A stretch of 20,558 nucleotides of DNA from UBA970 sp049419605. GTDB lineage: Bacteria; Bacillota_I; Bacilli_A; RFN20; CAG-826. The position numbers and the translations under genes were made by a program. Below the pieces are notes generated by a model. It was not told the origin of the DNA. It did not search any database and saw only the letters and a program-made list of their open reading frames with translations. The stretch spans positions 1 to 20,558 of the forward strand of contig JBMSKF010000016.1 in assembly GCA_049419605.1 (NCBI GenBank), given 5' to 3'. Every line of letters begins with the position of its first letter. Position 1 is the first letter of the stretch. Below are positions 6,652 through 14,788 of this stretch, in pieces.

Positions 6652-7049
6652 AACCAGAAATACTCATTCAGCACGCCATCGATGCGACGAAAGATTGTCA
6701 TGTACCTTATTCACGTTTTAAAGTTGGTGCCGCTATTTTGATGAAAGATGGCACGGTCGTGACAGGGGCAAACATTGAAAATTCTTCATATGGATTGTCG
6801 ATGTGTGCTGAAAGAACAGCGCTTTACCATGCTCATTTAAGAGGTTATCGTAAGCAGGATATGCTCAGTATGGCAGTGATTGGTCCTACCTCTGGGCCCA
6901 TCTCTCCTTGCGGTGCCTGTCGCCAAGTCATGCATGAATTAATGGATCCGAAAACGCCGATAATTCTATCAAATCTTAAAAAGGAATTGATGAATGTCAC
7001 GCCTGAAACCTTGTTACCTTATGCTTTTACCAGTAAGGATCTTAAATAA
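6648..7049 (+). CDS. cdd: Cytidine deaminase
   Basis: Zinc enzyme that converts cytidine and deoxycytidine to uridine and deoxyuridine in pyrimidine salvage. The 133-residue length fits the small tetrameric form. Zinc and catalytic residues are C53-A-E55 in SMCAERTAL and C88GAC91 in SPCGACRQV. The N-terminal CHVPYSRFKVGAA and NIENSSYGL substrate segments are present. An AAAAAGGA ribosome site precedes the ATG, which overlaps the ybeY stop by 4 bases. The stop overlaps the era ATG by one base (TAATG). It probably works alongside deoC in nucleoside salvage. Confidence 0.98.
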   Translation: MKPEILIQHAIDATKDCHVPYSRFKVGAAILMKDGTVVTGANIENSSYGLSMCAERTALYHAHLRGYRKQDMLSMAVIGPTSGPISPCGACRQVMHELMDPKTPIILSNLKKELMNVTPETLLPYAFTSKDLK

Positions 7050-7921
7050 TGAAATCAGGCTTTGTAGCAATAATTGGCAGACCTAATGCCGGAAAATCAA
7101 CTTTATTAAATGCGATTATTGGTAAAAAAATATCAATCGTATCTAACAAGCCACAAACCACAAGACTCGCGATTCAAGGTGTTTATCATGAAAAAAACTT
7201 ACAAATTGTGTTTGTTGATACTCCTGGCATTCATAAACCTAAAGCTAGATTAGGTGAAATCATGAATGCCCAAGCCTATGCATCTTTACAAGATATTGAT
7301 ATGGTTCTTTTATTAGTCGATGCAAGTAAAGCTTTTGGACCTGGTGATCAATTTATTGTCAATCGATTAACTCACTTAGATCATGTGATGGTGGTCTTTA
7401 ATAAAATTGATCTAACCAATGTCACGCTCATTGAATCACTAAAAAAAGCTTATGCAACTGTCTTACCAAAAGCCATTCAATTCGAAATTTCTGCAATCAA
7501 AAAAACGTTTATTGAAGACTTAATTGACGCGATTAAACCGCATTTAAAGACTGGACCTGCCTTTTTCCCAAAAGAAGTATTAACAAACTTTCCTGAAAGT
7601 TTTCAGTTGATGGAAGCCATTCGTGAACAAGTCCTTCATTTAACCTACGAAGAAATCCCTCATAGTGTTGCCATTGTCATTGATCAATTAAAATCAGATA
7701 AACAACAGCGAACGTTATTTGCTTCCATCATCGTTGAAAAAGATTCACAAAAAGGGATACTTATTGGTAAAAATGGAAGTATGTTAAAGAAAATTCGCCA
7801 ACGCGTCATTCAACAAGTAGAAAAAAATATGGGGCTAAACTTGTCCTTAGAATTATTTATTAAAGTCGAACCGCATTGGCGGGATTCACCCAATCGCTTA
7901 AAGGAGTATGGTTTATTTTAA
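7049..7921 (+). CDS. era: GTPase Era, 30S subunit assembly
   Basis: Essential GTPase that binds the 3' end of 16S rRNA and helps 30S assembly. The 290-residue length is typical. G1 is GRPNAGKST at 10-18, G2 falls in the QTT region at 36-38, G3 is DTPG at 57-60, G4 is NKID at 118-121, and G5 is SAI at 148-150. The C-terminal KH domain has GILIGKNGSMLKKI at about 237-249. The C-terminus WRDSPNRLKEYGLF is a normal Era ending, which argues that there is no frameshift at the recO junction. The last 7 bases overlap the proposed recO start. Confidence 0.98.
   Translation: MKSGFVAIIGRPNAGKSTLLNAIIGKKISIVSNKPQTTRLAIQGVYHEKNLQIVFVDTPGIHKPKARLGEIMNAQAYASLQDIDMVLLLVDASKAFGPGDQFIVNRLTHLDHVMVVFNKIDLTNVTLIESLKKAYATVLPKAIQFEISAIKKTFIEDLIDAIKPHLKTGPAFFPKEVLTNFPESFQLMEAIREQVLHLTYEEIPHSVAIVIDQLKSDKQQRTLFASIIVEKDSQKGILIGKNGSMLKKIRQRVIQQVEKNMGLNLSLELFIKVEPHWRDSPNRLKEYGLF
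7901..7906 (+). promoter_or_regulatory. Ribosome binding site that decides the recO start
   Basis: AAGGAG lies inside the era 3' end. It is 8 nt before an ATT codon (7915-7917) in the recO frame, which is optimal spacing. An ATG at 7908 is only 1 nt from the site, is in another frame and would encode just 12 residues. Confidence 0.7.
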
Positions 7922-8625
7922 AAACGTTACCAGTCTTTATCCTTAGACAAACGCCTTTTCGTAATTCTGACTTGATTCTAACGGGTCTTTCACCTGAAGG
8001 TTATTTGACAATTCACGCTAGAGGGGCCTTAAAAATGACATACCCCTTTCAGGCAATGGTTTCACTGGGTGCTTGGTCTGAGCTTACACTTAATCAGACA
8101 AGACAAAAGGCGTATTTAGAAAAAGCGAATTTATTGAAGTTTGCCCCTTTACCTGATCGTGAAAGTCTAGTTGGGTCTTTAGTCATGCAAGTCCTTCTTC
8201 AAATCCTTTTACTTGATGAAGAAGCTGATCATGCAAGTTTACTTTATGATCACTTAGTTCAAGTGCGTCAGCATATGCAGACCGCATTATCTTCATATTT
8301 AAAGTTCTTATTTCTTTATTTGGAAATTCAGGGTTTACCCGTCATTGTTGATTACTGTGTCCACTGTCAAACCAAAGTAAAAATAGTAGGTGTCAATCCT
8401 GAATTAGGTGGATTTATATGTCAAACTTGCCTAGCGAAGGTATCTGGAACACCTTTATCGATTGAATCTTTAAAACTTATGCGCGCGATCAAAACAATAA
8501 AATTTGGCGAAGAAATAAACTTAACTATCCTCAAAAAGATCATTCCTTTAGTCCATCAACACTTTAATTTTCATCTCGATGTTCAATTAGAAGGTTTCAA
8601 AACTATTGAAAAATTAATGCAATAA
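7915..8625 (+). CDS. recO: DNA repair protein RecO, probable ATT start
   Basis: Recombination mediator of the RecFOR pathway: it binds single-stranded DNA and loads RecA. The N-terminal OB-fold begins LKTLPVFILRQTPFRNSD, matching the usual RecO start pattern. A four-cysteine zinc motif lies in the middle (CVHCQTK and CQTC, about residues 149-171). No ATG, GTG or well-placed TTG exists in frame near this end. The only in-frame TTG (7876) would add 13 residues with no ribosome site. The ATT at 7915 has AAGGAG at ideal spacing and gives 236 residues. ATT is a rare start codon, best known from infC, so this is inferred from spacing and homology. The gene overlaps era by 7 bases. Confidence 0.93.
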   Translation: MLKTLPVFILRQTPFRNSDLILTGLSPEGYLTIHARGALKMTYPFQAMVSLGAWSELTLNQTRQKAYLEKANLLKFAPLPDRESLVGSLVMQVLLQILLLDEEADHASLLYDHLVQVRQHMQTALSSYLKFLFLYLEIQGLPVIVDYCVHCQTKVKIVGVNPELGGFICQTCLAKVSGTPLSIESLKLMRAIKTIKFGEEINLTILKKIIPLVHQHFNFHLDVQLEGFKTIEKLMQ

Positions 8626-8640
8626 TACACTTATAGTAGG

Positions 8641-8669
8641 TTGACAAAATATATCATTATTGAGAAAAT
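8641..8669 (+). promoter_or_regulatory. Probable promoter of glyS
   Basis: A perfect TTGACA at 8641-8646 is followed after 17 bases by GAAAAT at 8664-8669, a 4-of-6 match to the -10 consensus. No T-box leader fits in the 70-base gap before glyS, so tRNA-sensing control of the usual type is absent. Confidence 0.55.
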
Positions 8670-8695
8670 CAATCTCGTGTGTGAAAGGAATCCAT

Positions 8696-10066
8696 ATGAA
8701 TCCATTAACATTTGATCAACTTGTGACGCATTTAACTAGTACTGGTTTTGTCTTTCAGGGCTCAGAAATCTATGGTGGATTGTCCAATACATGGGATTAT
8801 GGTCCTTTAGGTGTTGAATTAATTAATAATCTTAAAAAGACATGGTGGAAAAAATTTGTTCAGGAATCTCCTATGAATATTGGAGTTGATTCTGCAATTT
8901 TGATGAATCCTAAAGTTTGGGAGGCAACCGGTCACGTTGCCACTTTTAATGATCCATTAGTCGATTGCAAAAATTGTAAATCTAGGCATCGAGCTGATCA
9001 ATTAATTGCAGCCGCTAAACCCAATTTGGATATTTCAAAAATTCCCGCTCAATCCCTAGGTGCTGTTTTAAAAGATGAAAAAATTGCTTGCCCTAAATGT
9101 GGAAGTCATGATTTTACGGATATTAGACAGTTTAATATGATGTTTAAAACACATATTGGCGTAATCGAGGACGCAAAAACGGTTGTCTACCTAAGACCTG
9201 AAACCGCTCAAGGTGTATTTGTGAATTTTAAATCCATTCAACGAACCACTCGTAAGAAAGTCCCTTTTGGGGTTGCGAGTGTAGGAAAAGCATTTAGAAA
9301 TGAAATTACACCAGGAAACTTTACATTTAGAACACGTGAGTTTTCCCAAATGGAGCTTGAATTTTTCTGCAAACCAGGCACTGAGGCATCATGGTATAAA
9401 TTTTGGCAAGATGCTTGCATGCAATATTTAACATCACTCGGTATTCAAAGTAACCATTTAAGAATCCGCGAACATAGTTCTGAAGAATTAGCTTTTTATT
9501 CAAAAGGTACATCTGATATTGAATATCAATTTCCGTTTGGTTGGGGCGAAGTATGGGGGATAGCTTCTCGTACTGACTATGACTTAAAACAACACATGCA
9601 ATACAGTAAAGAAGACTTACAGTATTTAGATCCTGAAACCAATGAAAAATATATTCCTTATGTCATTGAACCCTCCCTCGGACTAGACCGACTTGCATTG
9701 ATGGTTTTAAGTGATGCTTATCAAGAAGAAATTTTAGAAAAAGATACTCGTATTGTTTTAAAGTTACACCCTGCAATTGCTCCTTATAAAATTGCAATCC
9801 TTCCATTGAGTAAACAATTGAATGAAAAATCTCAAGAAGTAATGACCATTTTATCCAAGCATTTTATGGTCACGTATGATGAAGCTGGTAGCATTGGAAA
9901 AAGGTACCGTAGACAAGACATGATTGGTACACCCTATTGCGTCACCATTGATTTCGAAACCCAAAATGATCAAAGTGTCACCATTCGCGATCGAGATTCG
10001 ATGAAACAACTGAGAATGCCGATTGATGATTTAATTCGATATTTTAACGTTAAGTTATTTTATTAG
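8696..10066 (+). CDS. glyS: Glycyl-tRNA synthetase, single-chain alpha2 type
   Basis: Class II synthetase that charges tRNA-Gly. It is the single-polypeptide type, not the two-subunit GlyQ/GlyS form used in Bacillus. The 456 residues include QGSEIYGGLSNTWDYGPLG near the N-terminus and a zinc-finger insertion with C91xxC94 and C132xxC135. The catalytic segment RPETAQGVFVNF is at about 167-178, motif 2 lies in KAFRNEITPGNFTFRTREF, and motif 3 is EPSLGLDRLAL. The C-terminal anticodon-binding domain starts near PYKIAILPLS. The ATG at 8696 is chosen because AAAGGA lies 6 nt upstream; an in-frame TTG at 8660 would lie within the promoter. The position between recO and dnaG matches the glyQ-glyS slot of Bacillus. 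Confidence 0.97.
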   Translation: MNPLTFDQLVTHLTSTGFVFQGSEIYGGLSNTWDYGPLGVELINNLKKTWWKKFVQESPMNIGVDSAILMNPKVWEATGHVATFNDPLVDCKNCKSRHRADQLIAAAKPNLDISKIPAQSLGAVLKDEKIACPKCGSHDFTDIRQFNMMFKTHIGVIEDAKTVVYLRPETAQGVFVNFKSIQRTTRKKVPFGVASVGKAFRNEITPGNFTFRTREFSQMELEFFCKPGTEASWYKFWQDACMQYLTSLGIQSNHLRIREHSSEELAFYSKGTSDIEYQFPFGWGEVWGIASRTDYDLKQHMQYSKEDLQYLDPETNEKYIPYVIEPSLGLDRLALMVLSDAYQEEILEKDTRIVLKLHPAIAPYKIAILPLSKQLNEKSQEVMTILSKHFMVTYDEAGSIGKRYRRQDMIGTPYCVTIDFETQNDQSVTIRDRDSMKQLRMPIDDLIRYFNVKLFY

Positions 10067-10070
10067 TAGT

Positions 10071-10092
10071 TATTTAGTATATATTTAGTATA
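10071..10092. repeat. Two tandem 11-bp repeats upstream of dnaG
   Basis: TATTTAGTATA occurs twice head to tail (10071-10081 and 10082-10092) in the 56-base gap between glyS and dnaG. The second copy runs into TATAAA (10089-10094), a possible -10 box, but no good -35 box lies 16-18 bases upstream. The repeat may be a regulator site for the dnaG-rpoD operon or a chance duplication. Confidence 0.7.
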
Positions 10093-10122
10093 AATTAAAC
10101 TTTTGAGAAAGGAGGATCCATC

Positions 10123-11931
10123 ATGAGTTTTGACCGTCAATTGGTAGATGATTTGTTAAAGAAAACTGACATCACGAATATCATTTCAAGGTATATTCCT
10201 GTCACCAAAAAAGGAAGAAATTTTGTTGCCCTTTGTCCATTTCATGATGACAAGAATCCCTCCTTAAGTATTAGTCCTGATAAGCAGATCTTTAAATGCT
10301 TCGTTTGTGGTACTGGTGGATCTGCGATTACGTTTGTTCAAAATTATGAAAAAATATCCTTCCCTATAGCAGTCAAAAAAGTGGCGGATTGGGTAGGCTT
10401 TACCGACCCTAGATTAAAGGGCACCGACCAAACGATTCAAAAGGATGAAAAGCTAGAACCATTTTTTAAATGTTTAGAAGACTTATTAGAATATTATCAT
10501 TTCGGACTTGCTTCTGAAGAAGGAAAAGTACCAAGGCAATATTTACTAAATCGTGGCCTTGATCAATCCATTATCGACACCTTTAAAATCGGATATGCCT
10601 TAAAGGATGGGGCAACCACCATTCAATATTTAATTAAAAGAGGCCACTTACGCAACGTCATTGAAGCACTTGGTATTACTGCAAGTAGCAATCAACAAGT
10701 CGATCGACTTGCAGGTCGTATCATTTTCCCGATTCATAATCGAGATGGAAGAGTTGTTGGCTTTTCTGGTCGGTTAATCGAGGATATTGAAGGCCAAGCA
10801 AAATATGTAAATTCAACCGATTCTCCTGTATTTACCAAAGGCCAGATACTTTATAACTACCATCAAGTGAAGTTAGCAAGTAAACGTGTGGGTTACGTTT
10901 ATTTAATGGAAGGTTTTATGGATGTCATTGCCTTACATCGTGCAAATATTCCTCAAGCAATTGCATTAATGGGCACGGCGGTAACCAATCTACATATCAA
11001 ATTACTTCAATCCCTTGGCGTAGAAATTCGTGTTTGCTTGGATCAAGATCAAGCTGGACAAGTCGCGATGATGAAGATGATTCAACCTCTAAGTAAGGCT
11101 AATATCGCCTTTCGCTTTGTTATTTCTGATCAAGAAACTCGCGATGCTGATGAAATCTTATTGGCAGATGGAGAAAAAGGTTTACAGCAATACCTAAATC
11201 AACTCGTAGCCAAGATGGATTTTAGTTTCCATTTCTATCAAAAAGTGTTGCCATTGAAGACAACCGAAGAAAGAGTCGCCTTTATCAATCGGATGCTACC
11301 CCTCATTGCAGCTTCACCCGAACTTGAACAGATTGATTATCTAAAGCGTCTAGGTCACCTGACAAATTTTGCATTAAAAGATTTACAAACATCATTAAAA
11401 GCCCAACAATCCCAAGAGCAAAACTATTTTGAAACGTATCGTCCAGAAACAAAAGTTCTTAATCGTTTAAAAAGAGCGGAAAAAGCAATTTTATTTAATA
11501 TGTTTCAAAGCCAAGAAGCGATTGATCTTTATCAAGCTAATGTCAAATTTTTTCATGATGATATCTATAGACAAATTGCCAACTACTTTATGGAAATATA
11601 CCAAAGTGATCCGCCGGACTTTCAAACTTTGATCAATCATATTAGTTTGAGTGGGGGCAAAGATCAACAAAAAATAATCAACACGATTGCTGAGCTCATG
11701 AGTGAGAAAAATCTTCCAAAAGCTGATAAACAACAACTACTTGACTATCTGAAAACGTTAAATGAAGAACGAGATAAATTGGTAAAAAACCATCAACTCA
11801 ATGCCAGTATCGCAGGTAAATCTGCGGCTGAACAAGCACGAATTATCAAAGAACTACATAAACAGGCAAGACCTGAATTAACCCAAGGAGAAGAAGAAAA
11901 TGAAAACGAAGAAGAACCTAAAAAAGATTAA
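10123..11931 (+). CDS. dnaG: DNA primase DnaG
   Basis: Makes RNA primers at the replication fork. The 602-residue length is typical. The N-terminal CHC2 zinc domain has C38, H41, C59 and C62 (CPFHDDKNPS, KCFVCGTGG). The polymerase core shows RIIFPIHNRDGRVVGFSGR at about 198-216. The TOPRIM residues are E262 in LMEGFMDVIAL and D306 and D308 in CLDQDQAG. The C-terminal ~170 residues are the helicase-interacting part, ending in a Glu/Lys-rich tail. A strong AAAGGAGG site precedes the ATG. The 3' end overlaps rpoD by 32 bases and also contains the rpoD ribosome site, so primase and sigma factor synthesis are linked, as in the macromolecular synthesis operon of other bacteria. Confidence 0.98.
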   Translation: MSFDRQLVDDLLKKTDITNIISRYIPVTKKGRNFVALCPFHDDKNPSLSISPDKQIFKCFVCGTGGSAITFVQNYEKISFPIAVKKVADWVGFTDPRLKGTDQTIQKDEKLEPFFKCLEDLLEYYHFGLASEEGKVPRQYLLNRGLDQSIIDTFKIGYALKDGATTIQYLIKRGHLRNVIEALGITASSNQQVDRLAGRIIFPIHNRDGRVVGFSGRLIEDIEGQAKYVNSTDSPVFTKGQILYNYHQVKLASKRVGYVYLMEGFMDVIALHRANIPQAIALMGTAVTNLHIKLLQSLGVEIRVCLDQDQAGQVAMMKMIQPLSKANIAFRFVISDQETRDADEILLADGEKGLQQYLNQLVAKMDFSFHFYQKVLPLKTTEERVAFINRMLPLIAASPELEQIDYLKRLGHLTNFALKDLQTSLKAQQSQEQNYFETYRPETKVLNRLKRAEKAILFNMFQSQEAIDLYQANVKFFHDDIYRQIANYFMEIYQSDPPDFQTLINHISLSGGKDQQKIINTIAELMSEKNLPKADKQQLLDYLKTLNEERDKLVKNHQLNASIAGKSAAEQARIIKELHKQARPELTQGEEENENEEEPKKD

Positions 11932-13381
11932 AGCAAAAAAGGTCAGTCAAAAAAGTAAACCTAAACCCGTGGCAAAGAAAGCGATAAAGGGTAAACTCGT
12001 ATCTGTTCAAAAAACGGCGATTAAGAAGCCGATTGTGAAAGCAGAAAAATTAGTAGAGAAAAAGCAAAAAGAATCAAAACCTACTCAAAAAACTAAAAAA
12101 CCTGTCGAAGAAATCATCATCGTTTCTAAGACCGCTAAAGGTAAAAAGGCTTCGTTAAATGATGGTGAGAAAAAATTACTTTCTCGTTTATCTAAGAAGT
12201 CGATGGCTGATGAAGATGATGATATTGAAACACTAGATCAAATTAAAAAAAGATTTGAAAAGAAGGCTAGTCTTGAAGGTTTTATTGTTCAAGATGAATT
12301 GTTTGATGCCATTGAACATTTGGATTTAACTGATGAAGATTCAGAAAATTTATTGGTTTATTTTAAAAACAAAAAAATAGAAATCAAAATCGAAGATGAA
12401 GAACTTGACGAAGAAGTGGATGAAGAAGAAATTAAAAAAGGCGTTGCAGTTGCCGATGAACCTTTTGAGACCGAATATGAACCTGATGTCTCTGAAGATG
12501 AAGTCGATGTCAATAAAGTCGATGTTTTTGCCAATTCCGAAGTTAAAGTCAATGACTCCGTCAAGATGTATTTAAAAGAAATTGGCAAAGTGGATTTACT
12601 TAAACCGGATGAAGAAGTAGCGATTGCAAAAGCCATTATTGCTGGAGATATGGAAGCAAAAGATAAACTCATTAATGCAAACTTACGATTAGTGGTTAAC
12701 CTTGCTAAGCATTATGTGGGTCGAGGGATGTTATTCCTAGATTTGATTCAAGAAGGCAATATGGGTTTGATTAAGGCAGTTGAAAAATTTGATTACACCA
12801 AAGGCTTTAAATTTTCCACTTATGCAACTTGGTGGATTCGCCAAGCAATTACTCGGGCAATTGCTGATCAAGCTAGAACCATTCGCATTCCAGTTCACAT
12901 GGTGGAAACGATTAATAAAATGACCCGTGTACAACGGCAATTGGTTCAAGAATTAGGCCGAGAACCAACTGCAGAAGAAATTAGTAAAAAACTAGAAGGT
13001 TTGATGTCTCCTGAACGCATTCGTGAAATTCAGCGTATCGCCTTAGAACCTGTATCATTAGAAACGCCTATTGGTGAAGAAGATGATTCCCACTTAGGTG
13101 ATTTTATTGAAGATAAAGAAGCAACCTCTCCTTCAGACCATACAACTCAAGTTTTACTCAAAGAAGAACTTTATAAAATTATGCAGGATTTAACCGATCG
13201 AGAAGAAAGAGTGTTAAGACTTCGCTATGGTCTCGATGATAATCGTCCACGTACCTTAGAAGAAGTGGGTCATGAATTTGGGGTTACTCGAGAACGTATT
13301 CGCCAAATTGAAGCCAAAGCGATTCGTAAATTACGCCATCCAACACGCGCAAAACGTCTTGGGGATTATCGCGATTCTTAA
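11900..13381 (+). CDS. rpoD: Housekeeping sigma factor RpoD/SigA with long basic N-terminal extension
   Basis: Primary sigma factor of RNA polymerase. Region 1.2 is at about 218-250 (NDSVKMYLKEIGKVDLL). Region 2 is at about 256-330 (LRLVVNLAKHYVGRG, DLIQEGNMGLIKAVEKFDY, FSTYATWWIRQAI). Region 3 follows, and region 4 is at about 430-486 (LRLRYGLDD, GVTRERIRQIEAKAIRKLRHP). Residues 1-100 form a Lys/Ala/Pro-rich extension, then a region-1.1-like part begins near M102 and a strongly acidic stretch spans about 160-205. AAGGAG lies 9 nt before the ATG at 11900, inside dnaG. M102 (base 12203) has no ribosome site, so the long form is preferred. The sigma-A promoters seen in this window are its expected targets. 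Confidence 0.96.
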   Translation: MKTKKNLKKIKAKKVSQKSKPKPVAKKAIKGKLVSVQKTAIKKPIVKAEKLVEKKQKESKPTQKTKKPVEEIIIVSKTAKGKKASLNDGEKKLLSRLSKKSMADEDDDIETLDQIKKRFEKKASLEGFIVQDELFDAIEHLDLTDEDSENLLVYFKNKKIEIKIEDEELDEEVDEEEIKKGVAVADEPFETEYEPDVSEDEVDVNKVDVFANSEVKVNDSVKMYLKEIGKVDLLKPDEEVAIAKAIIAGDMEAKDKLINANLRLVVNLAKHYVGRGMLFLDLIQEGNMGLIKAVEKFDYTKGFKFSTYATWWIRQAITRAIADQARTIRIPVHMVETINKMTRVQRQLVQELGREPTAEEISKKLEGLMSPERIREIQRIALEPVSLETPIGEEDDSHLGDFIEDKEATSPSDHTTQVLLKEELYKIMQDLTDREERVLRLRYGLDDNRPRTLEEVGHEFGVTRERIRQIEAKAIRKLRHPTRAKRLGDYRDS

Positions 13382-13383
13382 GC

Positions 13384-14022
13384 ATGGCCTCTCAACGACT
13401 GCAAACCATTGCATCGATGTGCCCGGCTCATGGAAGCCTTGTTGATATTGGGTCTGATCATGGTTTGCTACCACGGATGTTATTAAAACAAGGTTTTGCC
13501 TCTCGATTGTATGCAACCGAATTGAGTCAGGATAGTTTTCAAAATCTAACATCACAATGCGCTGAACTTCCGATTCATTTATATCAAGCAGATGGATTAA
13601 GTGAACTGCCTGGCGACATCAAAACGATTGTCATAACCGGAATGGGCGGCCAATTGATTCATCGCATCTTAGATGAAGGCCAAGACCATCTTGACCATGT
13701 TCAAACCATCATCCTTGGACCCCAACGTGACCAAGGAATGGTAAGAGAGTGGTTAATGCATCACCATTGGAAAATTGTGGATGAACAAATTGTCATGGAA
13801 GGTGAAAAAGCTTACCCCTTGATGAAGGCTGAAAAAGGGCAAATGGTACTAGATCCTATTCAATTAGCCTATGGTCCCATTAATATTCAAAAACGAGATG
13901 CTGATTTCCTAACTTGGCTTCGACTTGAAGAAGTGATTATCAAAAAGGCGCTTCAATTTCATCAAAACAAAGAACAACAAGCGCGTTTAGAATGGATAGA
14001 ACATTATGTTAAAAACAACTAA
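13384..14022 (+). CDS. trmK: tRNA (adenine22-N1)-methyltransferase TrmK
   Basis: SAM-dependent enzyme that methylates N1 of A22 in bacterial tRNAs. The 212 residues contain the family N-terminus SQRLQTIAS, the SAM loop LVDIGSDHGLLP at about 19-30, and the catalytic-region GMGG at 86-89 (TIVITGMGGQLI). GPQRD follows near 112. A coiled-coil-like C-terminal helix completes the fold. The ATG lies 3 nt after the rpoD stop with no ribosome site, so coupling is likely. It overlaps the next gene by 17 bases. Order rpoD-trmK-Nif3 gene-cshB-nfo matches Bacillus (sigA-yqfN-yqfO-yqfR-yqfS). Confidence 0.94.
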   Translation: MASQRLQTIASMCPAHGSLVDIGSDHGLLPRMLLKQGFASRLYATELSQDSFQNLTSQCAELPIHLYQADGLSELPGDIKTIVITGMGGQLIHRILDEGQDHLDHVQTIILGPQRDQGMVREWLMHHHWKIVDEQIVMEGEKAYPLMKAEKGQMVLDPIQLAYGPINIQKRDADFLTWLRLEEVIIKKALQFHQNKEQQARLEWIEHYVKNN

Positions 14023-14776
14023 GTTACTTCAAGCTTTTGGCAAAGATTTTCCAAAACGTCTTGCTGACGCTCACGGAGATTATGTTGGATTGATGTGTGG
14101 GAAACTACCAACTTTGATTCAAAAAGTCGTGGTAGTTTTAGACCTGGAATTGATTGATTTAGATGAAATTGTTAAAGAAAAACCCGATTTGATTATTACC
14201 CACCATCCCTTTATTTACGGGACAAAATCGCAAGTATTAAAACACGATCTTGTTCGAAAAAAGATGGTAGCAACATTAGAAAAAAATCGCATTCCTGTTT
14301 ATTCGCTTCACACCAATTTTGATGCTGGTAGAGGAGGCATGAATGATGCCCTCGCAAACGCGATTGGTTTAATGAATATTGCGCCACTCAAAGGGGATCC
14401 TTTAGCCCGTGGTGGTGAATTATCAAAACCAATGCATGTCGAAGCATTTGCAACATTCGTCAAACAAAAACTACATTTACCCTATGCATTACTAATTTCA
14501 GAAGGAAAGTCTTTGATTAAACGGGTGGCTTTAATTGGCGGTGGAGGTGCTAAATATTATCCCACAGCCATTGAAGAAGGTTTCGATATCTTCTTGTCAG
14601 GCGACAGTGCCCACCATGTAAGAAGAGGGATTGTGAATGCTAAATTTAATTACCTGGAAATTTCCCACGAAGTTGAATTGATTTTTATCCCAACGATGGC
14701 ACAATATTTAAAAAATCTCGATGCAAATTTAAAGGTAATTACACGCTTTGTTCAAGCCTATCCTACTTTGATTTGA
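14006..14776 (+). CDS. Nif3-family dinuclear metal protein (YqfO/YbgI-like)
   Basis: Member of the NIF3/DUF34 family, widely annotated as GTP cyclohydrolase I type 2 but with no firmly established role. The 256 residues match the short form and lack the central insert found in the ~370-residue Bacillus YqfO. Metal-site residues visible are H66 and H67 in ITHHPF, D106 in HTNFDAG, and a C-terminal His-Glu set in SHEVE (221-224). The glycine-rich IGGGGAKYY is at about 177-185, and SGDSAHH at 198-204. The ATG overlaps trmK by 17 bases, and only a weak GGATAG precedes it. It is nearly always found beside trmK in Bacillota, which suggests a shared but unknown function. Confidence 0.92.
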   Translation: MLKTTKLLQAFGKDFPKRLADAHGDYVGLMCGKLPTLIQKVVVVLDLELIDLDEIVKEKPDLIITHHPFIYGTKSQVLKHDLVRKKMVATLEKNRIPVYSLHTNFDAGRGGMNDALANAIGLMNIAPLKGDPLARGGELSKPMHVEAFATFVKQKLHLPYALLISEGKSLIKRVALIGGGGAKYYPTAIEEGFDIFLSGDSAHHVRRGIVNAKFNYLEISHEVELIFIPTMAQYLKNLDANLKVITRFVQAYPTLI

Positions 14777-14788
14777 TACACTAAGTAT

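Noticed and set aside
7901..7930. Frameshift or one-base insertion at the era-recO junction that hides an ATG start for recO
   Set aside because: Era ends with a normal family C-terminus in the reading given, and removing a base would destroy that ending. The ATT start with ideal ribosome-site spacing explains the sequence without an error.
8626..8695. T-box riboswitch before glyS
   Set aside because: The gap is only 70 bases and holds a promoter and a ribosome site. No T-box sequence or specifier stem is present.
12358..12672. Minus-strand open frame rich in serine opposite rpoD
   Set aside because: It is the mirror of the acidic Asp/Glu codons of the sigma factor and has no ribosome site or family resemblance.
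14774..14776. TGA read as tryptophan, as in Mycoplasma
   Set aside because: TGA ends the Nif3-family gene, ybeY and the C39 gene at the right lengths, and tryptophans are encoded by TGG throughout.
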